Translations under genes and position numbers: made by a program | Notes under the pieces: generated by a model | What the model was told of the DNA's origin: nothing | What the model saw: only the letters and a program-made list of their open reading frames with translations | Database searches by the model: none | Origin: Certhia americana | Lineage: Eukaryota; Chordata; Aves; Passeriformes; Certhiidae | Direction of reading: 5' to 3' | Assembly: GCA_018697195.1 (NCBI GenBank) | Contig: JAGMWU010000040.1 | Coordinates: 310,001 to 374,000, forward strand | Length of the DNA stretch: 64,000 nucleotides | Part shown: positions 11,916-24,230 of the stretch, piece after piece | Position numbering within the stretch: position 1 is the first letter of the stretch | How the letters are laid out: every line of letters starts with the position of its first letter

Positions 11916-13527
11916 TCTTGTGCTCATCCTCCCATCTAATGCTGCTTGTCATGCCTGAGCTAATGGTACAACATGATTAGATTTGAAGCCAAGATTATGG
12001 AGTGGCACTTCCTCCATTTCCAGAATTTTAGTTTTTGGAAGGTCAGGTAATGAGATTACAGTGCATTGCCTTGTATCATAAATTTTAAATCTTATTCCTG
12101 CATGTTTACTCCGTACTTTAGATCACTGTGCCTTTGAACTCTACTGAACAAAAGTTTAATACTTGCGTATTACTCTTAAATAACTAAGGCATAAACTATG
12201 TAAACCAAGAATTTTTGAGCTAAATCACATCAAAAGTCCATCTACTTCTCAAATATAGAGTTGCAGTCAGAGCAAGACTAGCAGAAGGACACTTCATATG
12301 CTCTTAGTTGTGTAGGTATTTTCCAGAGACTTGCTAGACTAGAAGTAGCTCAGATTATTTAGTAACTGTCTGACTTTCTTGTCTTTCATCCTTGAATTCA
12401 TCTTGTCTTTGACTTGAATCTTTTCTTAGTGAGTTTCATAGGTCTGTTTTGTAATATTGGTACTGTGAAATAGAAATGCTGCACTATCTACAGCCAGCTG
12501 TGTTTCCCGTACAGACATAGTGCAAATGATGCACTATCAATATCAAACAGCAGCTTTCCAGGCATAAGTGAACTAACTTTTTCTCATGTTTTGCACTAAG
12601 AACGAGATAATGGGCAATCAGAAACCCTTTCCTTTGAAGGTCTTGGTGTGTAAACACAGTGCTTCAATACCTATTGCAAATTCTAATTTCCCTCCAGACT
12701 GCAGAATGTCAGGCTAAATTTTTAACATTTTAAAATATTTTAATATTTAAAAATATTTTAACATTTTAATCACATTTTTGCTCCCACTAGGTGGCATACA
12801 TTGTAAATGCACACTAGTAGCCTTTGGGGGAGAAAAACTCATTATAAACTTAAGCAATCATAGATTTTTATTTTTTTTTTCCCTGTACTTTCCTAAACCA
12901 TGCTACATATTTTAATTACAATTCAAGACTCCTGACACTACTTGTCAATGAATGTAAATAAACAGGCCTTTTTACTATGAGTCAGCACAACTCACAGGGT
13001 ATGAACACCTTGAATTAGTTGTAACAACCAAAGATTTAACCAAAATTGATTCCAACTCTCAATCTAAAAAAAAAAATACCTGTCCATTTGGGGAGTTTTC
13101 TGTCTGTTTTCTTTTCACTGTGCCATTCTTTTTCTTTATTCATGAATTCATCACAGTCCCTAATTGTTTCTATTGTGGTGTTAGAAGGTGTTTGAAGAAA
13201 ATTTGAAGAGCGTATTTGTTTTTATTTCCTTAGGATGTGATACTATTATAAACTCCAGTGCTTGCTTATTTATTACATTGGGATAAAATGGAGTCAGTAA
13301 AATAAAAATAAACAAAGAGCACAGCAGATATTAGTTTTCAAAACCTTTTTTGTCCTTACTGTTTCTCTTCAATTACTTTATCTATGTGTAATCTCAGTGC
13401 TATATATATACACCCTGCCACATCACCTCTCTGCATTTGGAACACCTTGCCACTGTTTTGTTTTAGCCATCTAAAATGCAAACAGCTTTCTGCATGTGTG
13501 TAAAGAGTATAAATTAAAAATGAGCAC

Positions 13528-13553
13528 TTTTTTTTTTTTTTTTTTTTTTTTTT
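13528..13553. repeat. poly-T tract, 26 nt
   Basis: An uninterrupted run of T. No sequence resembling a processed pseudogene or LINE 3' end was recognised beside it. Confidence 0.9.
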
Positions 13554-15439
13554 CAGATATCATGAAGTTTGCAGTAGAGATGATTACCACAGTTCAGGCA
13601 CAGTGTTTATGAAAAGGCAAAGAGACTGGTAACAGTGAGAGGGATGTAAAAAACCTCATGCAGGTGCTGAAGTAGAGAAGAAGGTTACTGCCTCCTTGGG
13701 GCAAAATACTAGTGGTGAAGGAAGTATTTTGCTTTGGTTAAGTAGATTATGACAGTGTGGTTTTTTTAAAATCATGGATCCTGGTCTGGCACGTCAGCAT
13801 AAATCAAGAGCAACATTATGGATGATTGTAGGCTCACACTGGCATAACGCCAAGTAAGTGAAAGAAGAGCTACCTCTGCTGACAGCCAGTTTTCCAGAGA
13901 GAATCCCTAACTATTCAGGCATGGTGCTTTATGCTCTGTGTTGTGTAGAGGGGCGCAAGGATGTGTCCATGTCAGGTGCAGAGAGAGAGGAAGGGGGATT
14001 TGCCTGAGTGTACTGAATCATCACTGCTGTAGGGGCAATTGGAGCAATGCTAGTACTTGTGATCTGATACAGGTTTTAAACTGCTAACTGTTAATTTGAT
14101 CAAGTAATCCTTAAGAACCTTCTCTCTGCTGTGGAGAATCTTAATGTTATTTGCATTTGACTTTACTAATAGAGGATTGTAAACCTCTTGTGAGTGTGGG
14201 CCAGTACACCAGTAATAGTAGCATCAAAGTTAGATTGCAAGGGGAAGTACTTGTTTAAAAATAATGAGGAAAGACTACCAGAATATTTTTTCACCATTTT
14301 CCCCTCTCTAATTCCACATGAAATTGAAAGGAAACTTGGTTGCTGACCAAATATAAAGTACTATACATGAATACATGCAATTCAAACAGGATTTATAGAC
14401 TTCTCAGACCACTGCCATCAGTTTGAGAGCTTGGAAATTTAAATTAAAATAAATATGCTATCATTAATTTCAATCATTAATAGGTGGAGATTAGGAAACT
14501 AAAACTCCTTTTACATTCTTTTACAAAAAGAATTTTTTTACAAGGAGTATTTTTAATAGTGGCTCTTTATTGGATTCTTTGTGAGATGAAAGAAGCTTAT
14601 ATTGTGAGAGCACAAAGCACATGATCTTTAAAATTCTAGCTACTTTAGGTGCATTAATATTTTTTTGACATCACTTGTGAAAGTCTTGGCTGTAGGTTTT
14701 CTCTTCTGCTCCTTTTTTCCCTCAATGGCTGTTTTTTTCTGTTTGAATATACTATGTAAATATTCTAAGGGAAAACTTTTGTTCTTTGTAAAATTGTTAC
14801 AGTAGCAGCAGTAACATTGTTTAGAATTCCAACGAAATCCATGGGAGTAACATGCTCAGTGATTCAGCTTGGTTTCTCCCATAGCTTTCTTCTCCGTTTT
14901 TTCTTCTGGGGTACTGCTTTGGTGAGATTTAGATGGAAAGATTAAAACAAGCAACATTTTCTGTCATTCTTTATGCTATGAAGAAAGAGACCCATGCAAA
15001 TCCCTCAGCTGGAGCCGCTGCCCACACTTGACTTATGCTTATGCATTCCACAAAGAGAATATTGCATTACAGTTTCAATCCCCAGTTTCCAAGAGCAGAC
15101 GTTGATATTGCCAGAGCTAGCTCAAAGCTATCAATCATTAGAAAGCTTATTGACTGTTCAAAATAGTTCTATCAATATCTCATTTGCTGTCTGATCTAAT
15201 GCACAGGCTGTTTAATGCCAATGCAATGGCTCCATCTTTCAAATGATAAGACATAATTTCTTTCAAGTCTACATTTTTATGTCTGGCCCATTGAGTTAGA
15301 TGGATGTGTTTGGCCTACTTTGCTGTTAGACTGGTATCTGTGAAGAAAATTTCTTCCTACAAAGCGTGTTTCAAGTAATAAGAGCATTTGAAGAAATACT
15401 TACTTTGATGAAATACTACTCAAAGTTAGGCTTTTGGAA

Positions 15440-16120
15440 CAGATTCATGGAGTCAAGGTTGACATTGCCTTTATTGGATTGAATCCAAAACAGTATTTAA
15501 CTCAAGCTGATCTAGCTGAACCAATAAGGTCAGCCAAGTTGATGAGAGCACCCAGCTCTAGATCCTCCTCTGGCTATGCACCCTTCTTTGTATCTACTGA
15601 CTTGTTCCAGAATGGCAGTGTGCATGCAGGCAGCATTGTCCTTTCTTCACTGCACTCACTGAATGCTGGATTGTGATTTGAGTATCAGGCCTGAGAAAAT
15701 CCAGACTATGCCCAGCTCTCTCAACATTTCCCACACTGGATTTCTGGAAGCCAAGCACAGAGCATGTACGCTGATTCTCCGGAGCAGATGAAGCAGATGG
15801 ACAGAGATGTATTTCCATCCTTTGCAATTCAATGGCCAGCACAGCTGAGCTAATGTTCAGGGGCAGAAGGGGTTAATGATTTGCTGCTGGTATAGGCCAG
15901 CAGCTAATTACTTTCTGTCTCCAACAACAGGGAAGCAGGATGGAATAGCCTCTGTCTAATTCGCAGTCATTCCTGTGGAATGCTTCAGTGCAGAAACATG
16001 CTGCTCCAGGCTCTGCCTTGGTGACATGACTCCAGCCCTCAGTAAAATATGCAAATATTTGTCAAGTCTTAGGGGAATAAGACTTAGCCTCTGTAGGAAG
16101 TCTATGGTAACAACAAACTT
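15440..16120. promoter_or_regulatory. candidate conserved noncoding element
   Basis: The segment is free of recognised repeats and has higher complexity than its surroundings. It is dense in transcription-factor-like words: an ATGCAAAT octamer (16049-16056), GCTAATTAC (15903), GGGGTTAATGATTTGC near 15871, and E-box and Sp-like words. Such texture is typical of developmental enhancers in vertebrate gene deserts, but cross-species conservation cannot be seen from one sequence. An 80-codon plus-strand frame and an 82-codon minus-strand frame overlap here without recognisable domains. Inference only. Confidence 0.25.
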
Positions 16121-18643
16121 TTCAATACATGCTGGCATCTGAATAAGAAGAAGGATTCAGAAGGTAGCAGATTTTCATAGCATTGTTCAAACATTCAACA
16201 CAATCTTCTATATATACCCAAACTAAGGGGCTGTGTGCTTTTGCATAACTTTGTAAACTAAATACCTCCTCTTAAGCGCAACTATGATATTGAAACCAAA
16301 CAATTTCTTCTAAGATTCTGGGTTTTCAACATTTATTTAGGATGGAAGAACAGACTGGCTAACAGGAGCCGATGTTTAATCTTCACTGAATCTGGGATGA
16401 ACAGTCATGCAATGAGATGACTTCTTTTAAGGTGACTTACTGATATACAATTTAAAGATGGCCAACAACAGGCATTCTGAAAATCTTGGTTTCTTCCTCT
16501 CTCATCAAAGAGCACATCAGGGTGCTCAATGAAACATATTTCCTTCTGAAATAAATGTAAGGTACATAACTTTTTAAGGAATTTGAATTAAAATTTCACA
16601 ATTGCAAATCTCAAAAATTGCCTTTAGGAAATGGCCTCTCCATTTTATAATTTTAAAATGTTTCCCATATCTGGTTTTACTACTTTTTCATGTGTTTTTT
16701 CCTTTTAGAAATAAACATGCAAAACTAGGATTTTGAGTAGGTTTTAATAGGGAATGCTTAAAAAAAAATTTAAATACTAGCACATTTCTACAATTGCCAA
16801 AATCATATATAAAAAAATATAAATTTGAACCTGTTTGTTTTGAATCAGTACAATCCCATTTTTTTGGTGGGAAGAAGGTGGGAAAGCAAAGCCATTTGAT
16901 TGCCCATGGAGTCAGATTCTCTAATGAATAAATATTTGCTGCTATGGTGAAAAAATAATCAGGGCTAAATAAGGTGTTTTTACTGTTTGTTGGTTTTGGG
17001 GTTGTTTTGTGTCATGTGTTGTGGTGATCCCCCTTTGTCCCCAGCCCCAGCACCCACTTGTTAACCTCCCTTGCAGCTCAGAATACTATGGCTTTCTGGT
17101 GCCACTGAGACTTGGGAATGCAAACACTTAGTTTATATCTGGAATAGGCTGTTCTGCAGGTATAATTGATAAATTGAGATAATGGATCTGAGGATTAAAT
17201 CAGCAAAGTGGTGCAAAACAACCCATGTGCATCCACGGGGTGGAAACCTGTGCTTTTGATCAGAAAGTTTGATCAGAAACACATGGGAATGTCAGCCAGT
17301 AAATGGAAAGAAATTAAATTAAGTAAATTCAGTAAATTAAGAACCACAGACAAAGAAGTGCAGAGTCTCCTCAGGAGACCAAAATACACAGACCTGAAAA
17401 ACTAGTATGTATCTGATGTTGCTTCATAGAGAGAATACTTAGGACTAACTCCTGAGAGTTATTATGATAATTATTGCATTATGAATGCAGGACAATTTAG
17501 AAGCAGTTATGTTAAATGTGAATAAATAGAAGTGAGTGTTTGAGGTGGTAAAATGTTGAATATTTTAAAAGTTGAAATATCACTAAAAGTTGAATAATCA
17601 CTAAATAGTGATTATGTGAGGTTTTTCTCAGTTTCCTCAGGCTGATAGCACAGAGTAAGGCAGCCTTGGTTAAGCTTCTGTTTAGATAACAAAGAGTAAA
17701 ATTTAAATTTCTCACTTGTGTGTGCGTCCAAGTTTCGATAAGCAGGTATGCACCAGAGAGCTGCCATGGCTGGGTGATTTTCCAGAATCTACAAGCAGAT
17801 TCCAGGTCTGTGGCCTTAGCTCCTGTGTACAGAGCACCATAAGACTCTGCTAAAAAAATAAACTAGTTTGACTTTTCTAGCACAATTTAAGATTCAGTAT
17901 TAGGCTACTTCTGTTTGTTGACTAGTTAATGGTGCTGAGAACATCAATGTGACACTGTATGTATGCATCACTGCACATTTATTGGGGCTATTTTATGCAG
18001 GAAAAAATAGAGTTGCTCATATTTCTTGGAGGGTCTCAGTGTATCATTGTAAAATAATCTTTCAGTTTGTGTATTGTACTGTAGCAAGAAACAATACCAT
18101 TATTAAGAGTGCGAATTTAAGTACCTAGACTGTAAAAAATGCCGCCCTTTAGAACTTTCAGTATGTAAATAACTGAGATTAATGACATAACCTTTTACAT
18201 AATTTCCTGCAATTTCAAGTGATACAATTAATTAATTTATAGATATGCAGGTTCATTTTCTGTTCATAACTGTAGTTTGCTTCTGTGAATGATTTACCAG
18301 ACAAAGTGTTGTTAAAATGTTTGGATTATGGAGTGTTACAAAGAGCTCCCATAAGCTGAGGCAGTTGTCTGTGGGAGATGCTAGGGTGCAACATTACAAT
18401 ATATATGCTACATTTGTTTTCTGTACATTCTGTTTACACCCCTGTGTCTATAAGTATTATTGATGACAATCTGAATGTTCTTTCAAAGGCACCATATAAC
18501 TTTTATATTAGTGTAGAGTACTGCCAATTTGAGTGGTAAATCAGTATTAGGACCTCCTAAAATAAATGATCTTTTGTCCTCGTGGAAGTGCAGTCAGCTA
18601 TAAAACTGTGGAAGAGATTACAAAGGTGTTATCTCTGCAGTTC

Positions 18644-19427
18644 TGTCGTGGTTTGAACGACAGGTGTCTGCTAAGGAAAGCAGGAGCCTCCCTTGGAATG
18701 GAGAATTTAAACCACCTCCATCTGAATTATTATAACTCTGAAATTAAGGGGCTCTCAGGTGAAGATATGGGAATAGGAATAACAGTTCTTTATTAGGGGT
18801 ACTAAAATAAACAATAAAACAAAAACACATGCAGTATTACAATGGAGAAAAAAGAAAGAAAGAAACAAACACACAAACCCACTGACAGAGTCAGGATACA
18901 GCCTGACACCCTGTGGGTCAGGGTGTTGCTGGCAGTCCCATTCAATGGTGGCTGCAGTCCCAGTGGCAGATATGGCTCTGTTGAAGTGATGCTCCTGTAG
19001 AAAGAGTGGAGTTCTTTTGCTGAAGGTCCAGTGGTGATAGATGGGCCTGGCCTTTCTCTGGGAATCCAGTGGAAAAGTCTGCTTGGTGTTCCAACTCCCA
19101 GATTTTTATCCAGGTGGATAAAAATACTTGAATAAGAAACTTGGCTCCTCCCCCTGGCTGGAGCATTTCCCAATGGGATGATGTAATTTTATCAGTGAGA
19201 CTCAATGGCCCTTTAGCAGAAGACAACTCTCTGGAAGGAGGCTAGGTTGTGGCAGAGATAAGAAAACTGCTCCATCAGTTTTTTTGGACAGTTTTTTGGG
19301 TTTTGACAGCAGGTAATTGAAAGACAATTACCCCCACACACACACACACCCCCCACACCCCCCCAGTTTGATCAGATGGTGATAGAGTACAGAGTTTTGG
19401 TTACATTGTGCACTGCAACCCATGGCA
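18644..19427 (-). mobile_element. solo LTR of an avian endogenous retrovirus, copy 1
   Basis: The element has TG...CA ends: the plus strand begins TGTCGTGGTTTG and ends AACCCATGGCA. It is flanked by an imperfect 5-bp duplication, AGTTC (18639-18643) and AGTGC (19428-19432). Transcriptional orientation is minus. An AATAAA signal on that strand lies at 18789-18794, downstream of a TATA-like GATAAAAATC at 19102-19111. About 784 bp long, it is co-linear over its whole length with the copy at 47592-48289 and carries extra A-rich and CA-rich length. No gag, pol or env sequence is adjacent, so it is a solo LTR. A 5-bp duplication is usual for ERVL-type elements but does not settle the class. Minus-strand open frames inside (94 and 123 codons) end in the same residues as in copy 2. 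That reflects common descent of the LTR, not coding function. Confidence 0.85.
19331..19366. repeat. (CA)n/C-rich tract inside the solo LTR
   Basis: Alternating CA followed by runs of C occupies the position that in the other LTR copy is only ACACCACCCCATACCCC. It is therefore an expansion that arose in this copy. Confidence 0.8.
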
Positions 19428-22400
19428 AGTGCCTATAGGGATGATAAGCTGGTTTTGTTAGACCTGTGGCAGAGATGTATAGAAGAGACCATTCTCTGCT
19501 TGTCTTCTGTGTGGCAGATGAAAGCTAATGTGTGTCGTTTTCCTTTCCCTCTCCAAGGAATAATATCAGATACAGTACTAAGCACTGCTTGGGTCATGTG
19601 AGGAGATGCTATTTTCAGCGTAGTTTGGTTCTGGACAGGAGGAAGTCCATTGGAAACAGAGCAAGTAAACAGTCTGCAGGTGCTGCCCAGCTCCCCTGCC
19701 TTGCATCTGACATGAACTGTTGCTGCCTTTGAGCTGAGAAATGTGCTGTACTCTGTTCCACAGCATTCATTGTACAGGTGTCTCTAGAAGGATGTGAAAC
19801 CCCATTTGATGACTTGATGGCAGTGTATGTGAGCTGTTGGTCCTCTCTATAGAGAAATGTGTCAAATCAAACACAGCAGCCAACCTTGCAAAGAGAGCCA
19901 AGACCTCTTTTTATGGAACATACTGATTCCTCAAGGATCTGCCTTGCAAAGTGAGCTGTGGTAGGCCCCCTAAACTTGCCATGTAAACTGGAGTCACAAG
20001 AGAAAGAAGATCAATAGGTGGTTGCTGAGGTTGAACTGAACTTCTGCTGGAGATGTGATAGAGTTGTATCCTGCAAACATATATCATGTTAAATACAGCA
20101 AGGAGGTTCAGTTGGAATAAAATCTAAGCGCCAAATGTTATGTACTAGACAGGTCTAGTGAGAGATTTACTTTTCATACAAAGAGCAGTAATAGCCATTG
20201 TTCTTTTGTGTGATTTTTGTGTGTCTATCCTTGACTTTTGTGGCTTTGTTTTGTTGTTTGGGGTTTTTTATTGTACACATAAATTATTTCTTTTTATCTA
20301 TTTTCCTTCAGGAGCTTACTTTAAAAACTTAGTGTTTTTATGGATGTTTGGTGGTGTTGTTGCATATGAATACACACAGACCCTAACTGCAGTTCATCAG
20401 AAGGTTAAAAAAGATATTATTAACAAATGGAACACCTTATACTTCGCTAACTAAAAAGTCATTGTTGAATAGGAGCACTACCTTCTCTATTACTATTGGT
20501 TAAGTAAGAGAAACAATGTATTCTATGTTATGAAAAACACTACTTGTTTTGAGAAAGAATATTGTTTGGAGAGTTTGTTTACAGGTTTTTTCTTGGGAGA
20601 GTGAGAAGCTTTCCCTTGGGAAGAAAAGATCTTGACAGGCCTTCAGCTATGAAGTTTCAGAGACACAGAATTGTCAGCTCTACAGTTTGGTTCTGCCACA
20701 TTTTCAAAAAATTTGTTGCAATGCTGTGGTGTAGAGTTGCAGCTTTGGAAAAATCCTGGCCAGTTTTATTGAACTATCAGCGAGTTAATGGAAGGAGGAG
20801 GAGGAGGATGGGCTCAGTGTCCTTTTGAGTCCTGCAGCACTTTGGAAAGGTTTAACCCTAAGAGATGAAGTGAGGATGATAAATTGCACTGTCAGTTTTG
20901 ACCAATCAAGCAATGAAAGGGCAATAAGAGGATACTGTTTTCTAGCATGTTTGGGTTGGGTTTTTGAGGGTTTTTTAAAGTTCTTTGTGACAAAACTTTG
21001 CAAGTGACTGTTAGTTTAATTTCCTCCAGTTATCATGTTTTCCTTGAATGTTTTCCATCCTTCAGAAGAAACTTTCCTTGGAATTTGTACAAGATACTCC
21101 TTATCTCAGTTAACAACTACTGTGTGGTAAGGACCATATTTTAGCAGCCAATGAGAATTGATACAAGTGCTTTGCATTAACTCTTAATGATTCTGTTGTT
21201 TATTTTGAACCAACTTTGTATGCTTGTATAGATTTACCCTGGGAAATAATGAAGCACCCCTCGGGATTTTATCTTCTGTCAAACAACCAATTCTCAAGAA
21301 TTGAAGAAGGCAGTTCTGTTTGTCTTTTTTTAAAACAAATGGTCGTGTGACATCCTATAGATGGGAGTGGCAGCTGGAAGGATCACCTGTTCTAATTGCG
21401 AGCATCAGACAATTACTTTTAAAGCAGAAGATGCCTGTTGTGAATCATACTATCAATGGTCAAATCTGTATGGGCTCTCCTTCCTCCTCTTACATTTAAT
21501 ATTTGGGCCATCTTGAGGACTGAAGTTTGTAAACATGCTTGGAATGAACATAGCCTTATTTCCTTGGAAATTCTTTTAACTTTTGGAGACAGGCATAATG
21601 TGCTAATGAAGATTTTATCCTGAGATATGCAGTATAATGAAATGTGTTTTGTGGGACTTTTAGAAAGATTGTCTCTGAGCAAAAGCAGTTTTCTGATGGA
21701 GCTGTGAATCACTTTATGCGTGACTCCTGGAGGGGATTGAAAAAATTTGAGGGGAGAGAAAATTTGAGGGATTTTGATTTCTCTGCCATGAGTCCTGCTG
21801 TGAACTACACCTGTTTGTCCATGTTCTCTTGCATGGAGAGGCAATGATGTGGTCCTGTGTTTAATCAAGGAGTATTGACACACTCAGGTCCTTGTTTATC
21901 ATGAAGTAGAACTCCACACATTTCATAAGCCCAAATATGGTGGGAATTTTGAGAGGGCATGACACAGCTAAACTCACTAGATCCATTAACTGTGGTGGGG
22001 ATTTTTTACCTGTGCAAGCAGGTGCTGTAGAGCTGTTTTCTTATAACTCTACTGCTCAGTAGAAACTCTATTCTTGGGGGAACTCACAAGTGCAGTTTTC
22101 CGGAATTACATGGGCTTTCATTTAGCTCCAAATGACTTATTCATAGAGGTCTTAATTTGAAGGAAAAAAAAAAAAAAAGGCTTCAGAATTCTAACAATGC
22201 ATAAACAGAATATTTTACAGTATTTCTAGTTAATATCTAATGAGACAACACATCCTTCCCGGAATTCCTGCTTCTAACTCCAATTACTGTTAATGAGAAT
22301 TTTATGCCCTCTGCATTAATAGGAATGTGTTAAGGATATATTCATGCAGCAGCTCGTGGCTATATAGTCACACTTAACACCTCAAAGGGAGACGAAGATT

Positions 22401-24054
22401 GTATGTGTGTCTGTATGTCTGTAATTAGCGTTGTCATCAATTGTAAATATAGCAGCTTGCTTTAAACATGGAATCTGGATTCAGCTGGGGACTCGGAGCG
22501 TCCTGCATCCCAGGCTGTGCGGACTGGAGTGGTGGGTAGATAAGATTTCTGAGAAGTGTGCTACATTTTAATTACAAATTTTTGCTCTAACAGCAGCTCT
22601 CTTATTTCAGAGAAGAGAAAAAGACATCTGCTACAGAAGCCCGTCAGCATAGCTCATCTGACTGTATCCTGTACCCGTAATTGTTATGTATATTTTACAG
22701 TCTTGGGTTAATGGAACCTCCTAACTGCTGATATAGGAAAATGTCTTTTATGCTTACAGTGAAATATAGACAAATCCATAGCATGTGTGGTTGTCCAAGT
22801 CTGACCAAACAGAAAAATAATTCTTGCCTGATCAACTGTTAATCTAATGGGAAGGTATTGGGATTTTTGTGTGTCATTTGAATTTTTGTGGTACATTCTA
22901 TGTGATATAAAAGAGGATACAAGAGGTATTATATTCTTTAATTAAGAGAAAAGTAACTTGAGAGCATATTTTGGACTTTAAAAGCTGTGGCATCCTTTGA
23001 ATTAGTGGTTTGCACCTTTGAGTGATTGGTTGCATCTAGCTGACACTTACAATTACTGCTTTTCCATCTAACTAATGTCCACAGACTTATTTAACAAGAG
23101 CAATCTCTAAGAATGACCTTGAGCAGTCAGTGAAGACATTTTCTTTGTTCTTATATTGGTAATTTTCCACAGGAAAAAAAATCCCCCTCTGATGCCTGAT
23201 GGTACAATAGTTTGAGCCAAGTGCAAGTGAAATCCAAAATGGCATGGATGGCAATATGGTCATGTACTCATTCAGTCACTTAGGTTCTTAAAAAAATTAA
23301 AGCAATCTTTTTTTGCTTGAAGTGCAAACAACAGATCTTCAAAATATGTGCTGCGCACTGTTTGTTAGCCTCTGACATACTGTACAATTTCTAATGTGAA
23401 ACAATCTGTGGAGTCTGAAACACTTTACAGGGAGTTGTTAAGTCTTTTTTGACTTTTTTATCATTTGCTGACATTCTTAGTCAAGTAGTTCTCTTTATAC
23501 TCTTGAAAAATGCCAGTCATTTTCTGCACAGTGAATTATCTGCTTGTTAAATTATTTACATTAATTTGCAACATAATCTATAAAAATAAAGCAATTCAAA
23601 TTTTGTATGTATGCCAGATAGTTATGAAAGAAATAAATAGCTATTTTTTTTTCTCTCCTGCTTCAAATTAGATGTTTTTGGCATATGGTGAACATATAAA
23701 TACACTGTGTTCAGACAGGATCCAAATGGATATAATGTGTTTTTATATCAGCATTCAAATTCAGTTACATTTAAACACTGAATTTTCTGCAAAGGTAACA
23801 GAAAAAGGATGGTTTCTTTTCACTTGGGGACTGTCATGACCTCTGGAAGAGCAATTCCTGCTCTGTTATTGATAGCTAAATGTCAGTTTATTTACAGATG
23901 GAAGAAGATCTATTTGGGAGTTAATCATGTAAGTCAGAAATGTTTCTGTCTAGTCCAATAGATACGGTAGTTTTTGTAAAGCTCTCTGAATGGCCAGAAG
24001 TTCTCAGTGTGATTCTTTTAGATCTGCTTCATCATTATCACACTAAATGAGTAA
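19428..24054. other. unique noncoding DNA, no gene seen
   Basis: No recognised transposon and no credible coding frame. A minus-strand frame of 154 codons at 21419-21883 has no domain signature and overlaps a plus-strand frame, so it is not called. An A-tract lies at 22163-22178. Confidence 0.5.
22290..22700. promoter_or_regulatory. candidate conserved noncoding element
   Basis: A repeat-free stretch is rich in homeodomain-type and GATA-type words: GTAATTAGCG (22421), ATCAATTGTAAATATAG, GTAGATAAGATT (22534), ATTTTAATTACAAATTT (22566), and GTAATTG (22677). The texture resembles known vertebrate conserved noncoding elements. No open frame spans it. Conservation is not testable here. Confidence 0.3.
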
Positions 24055-24230
24055 CAAAGCCCAAGTCTCAGGAGGAGTGGCTGAGCTGAGGGTGTTTTGC
24101 CAGGAGAAAACGTGGCTCAGGGGGGACCTTATTGCTGTCTACAGCTGCCTGAATGGAAGCTGCTGTGCAACAGGACAAGAGGAAATGGCCTCAAGTTGCA
24201 CCAGGAGAGGTCTAGATTGGATATTTGTAT
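24055..24230 (+). mobile_element. CR1 LINE fragment, plus strand
   Basis: CR1 landmarks run in order: AGGAGTGGCTGAGC, GGCTCAGGGGGGACCTTATT, GCTGTCTACAGCTGCCTGAA, ACAGGACAAGAGGAAATGGC and TCTAGATTGGATATT. The segment that normally separates the third and fourth landmarks is shortened. The homology stops at about 24230 before the CR1 tail, so the copy is truncated at both ends. The 89-codon open frame across it is a by-product. Confidence 0.85.

Larger units (their letters stand above)
11916..18643. other. unique AT-rich noncoding DNA, no gene seen
   Basis: No recognised transposon. It holds an AT-only stretch of overlapping TTTTAAAATATTTTAA-like words at 12720-12770, a long poly-T, octamer-like words ATTTGCAT (14149) and ATGCAAAT (16049), and a small perfect palindrome with 10-bp arms at 17594-17615. 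Open frames are at most about 80 codons and carry no domain. Confidence 0.5.

Noticed and set aside
10901..11952. Several overlapping open frames of 60-139 codons on both strands as a gene
   Set aside because: Frames overlap on both strands in GC-rich DNA with few stop codons and a 45-bp repeat; no domain or splice structure is recognisable.
13528..13553. Poly-T and poly-A tracts (also 26965, 38665, 40150, 42094, 56164) as tails of processed pseudogenes
   Set aside because: No adjacent sequence resembled a known transcript or had a correctly placed AATAAA; they are better treated as simple homopolymers.
17594..17615. Perfect palindrome with 10-bp arms as a regulatory hairpin
   Set aside because: Short AT-rich dyads of this size are expected by chance in 64 kb; no supporting context.
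18802..19226. Minus-strand frames in the LTR that share their C-terminal residues with the frame at 47859-48221
   Set aside because: The similarity is explained by the two LTRs being copies of one element; the frames cover promoter and R regions and are shifted relative to each other.
21419..21883. 154-codon minus-strand frame as a small gene
   Set aside because: No recognisable domain, an overlapping plus-strand frame, ordinary AT-rich composition and no repeat or promoter context; length is compatible with chance in 64 kb.
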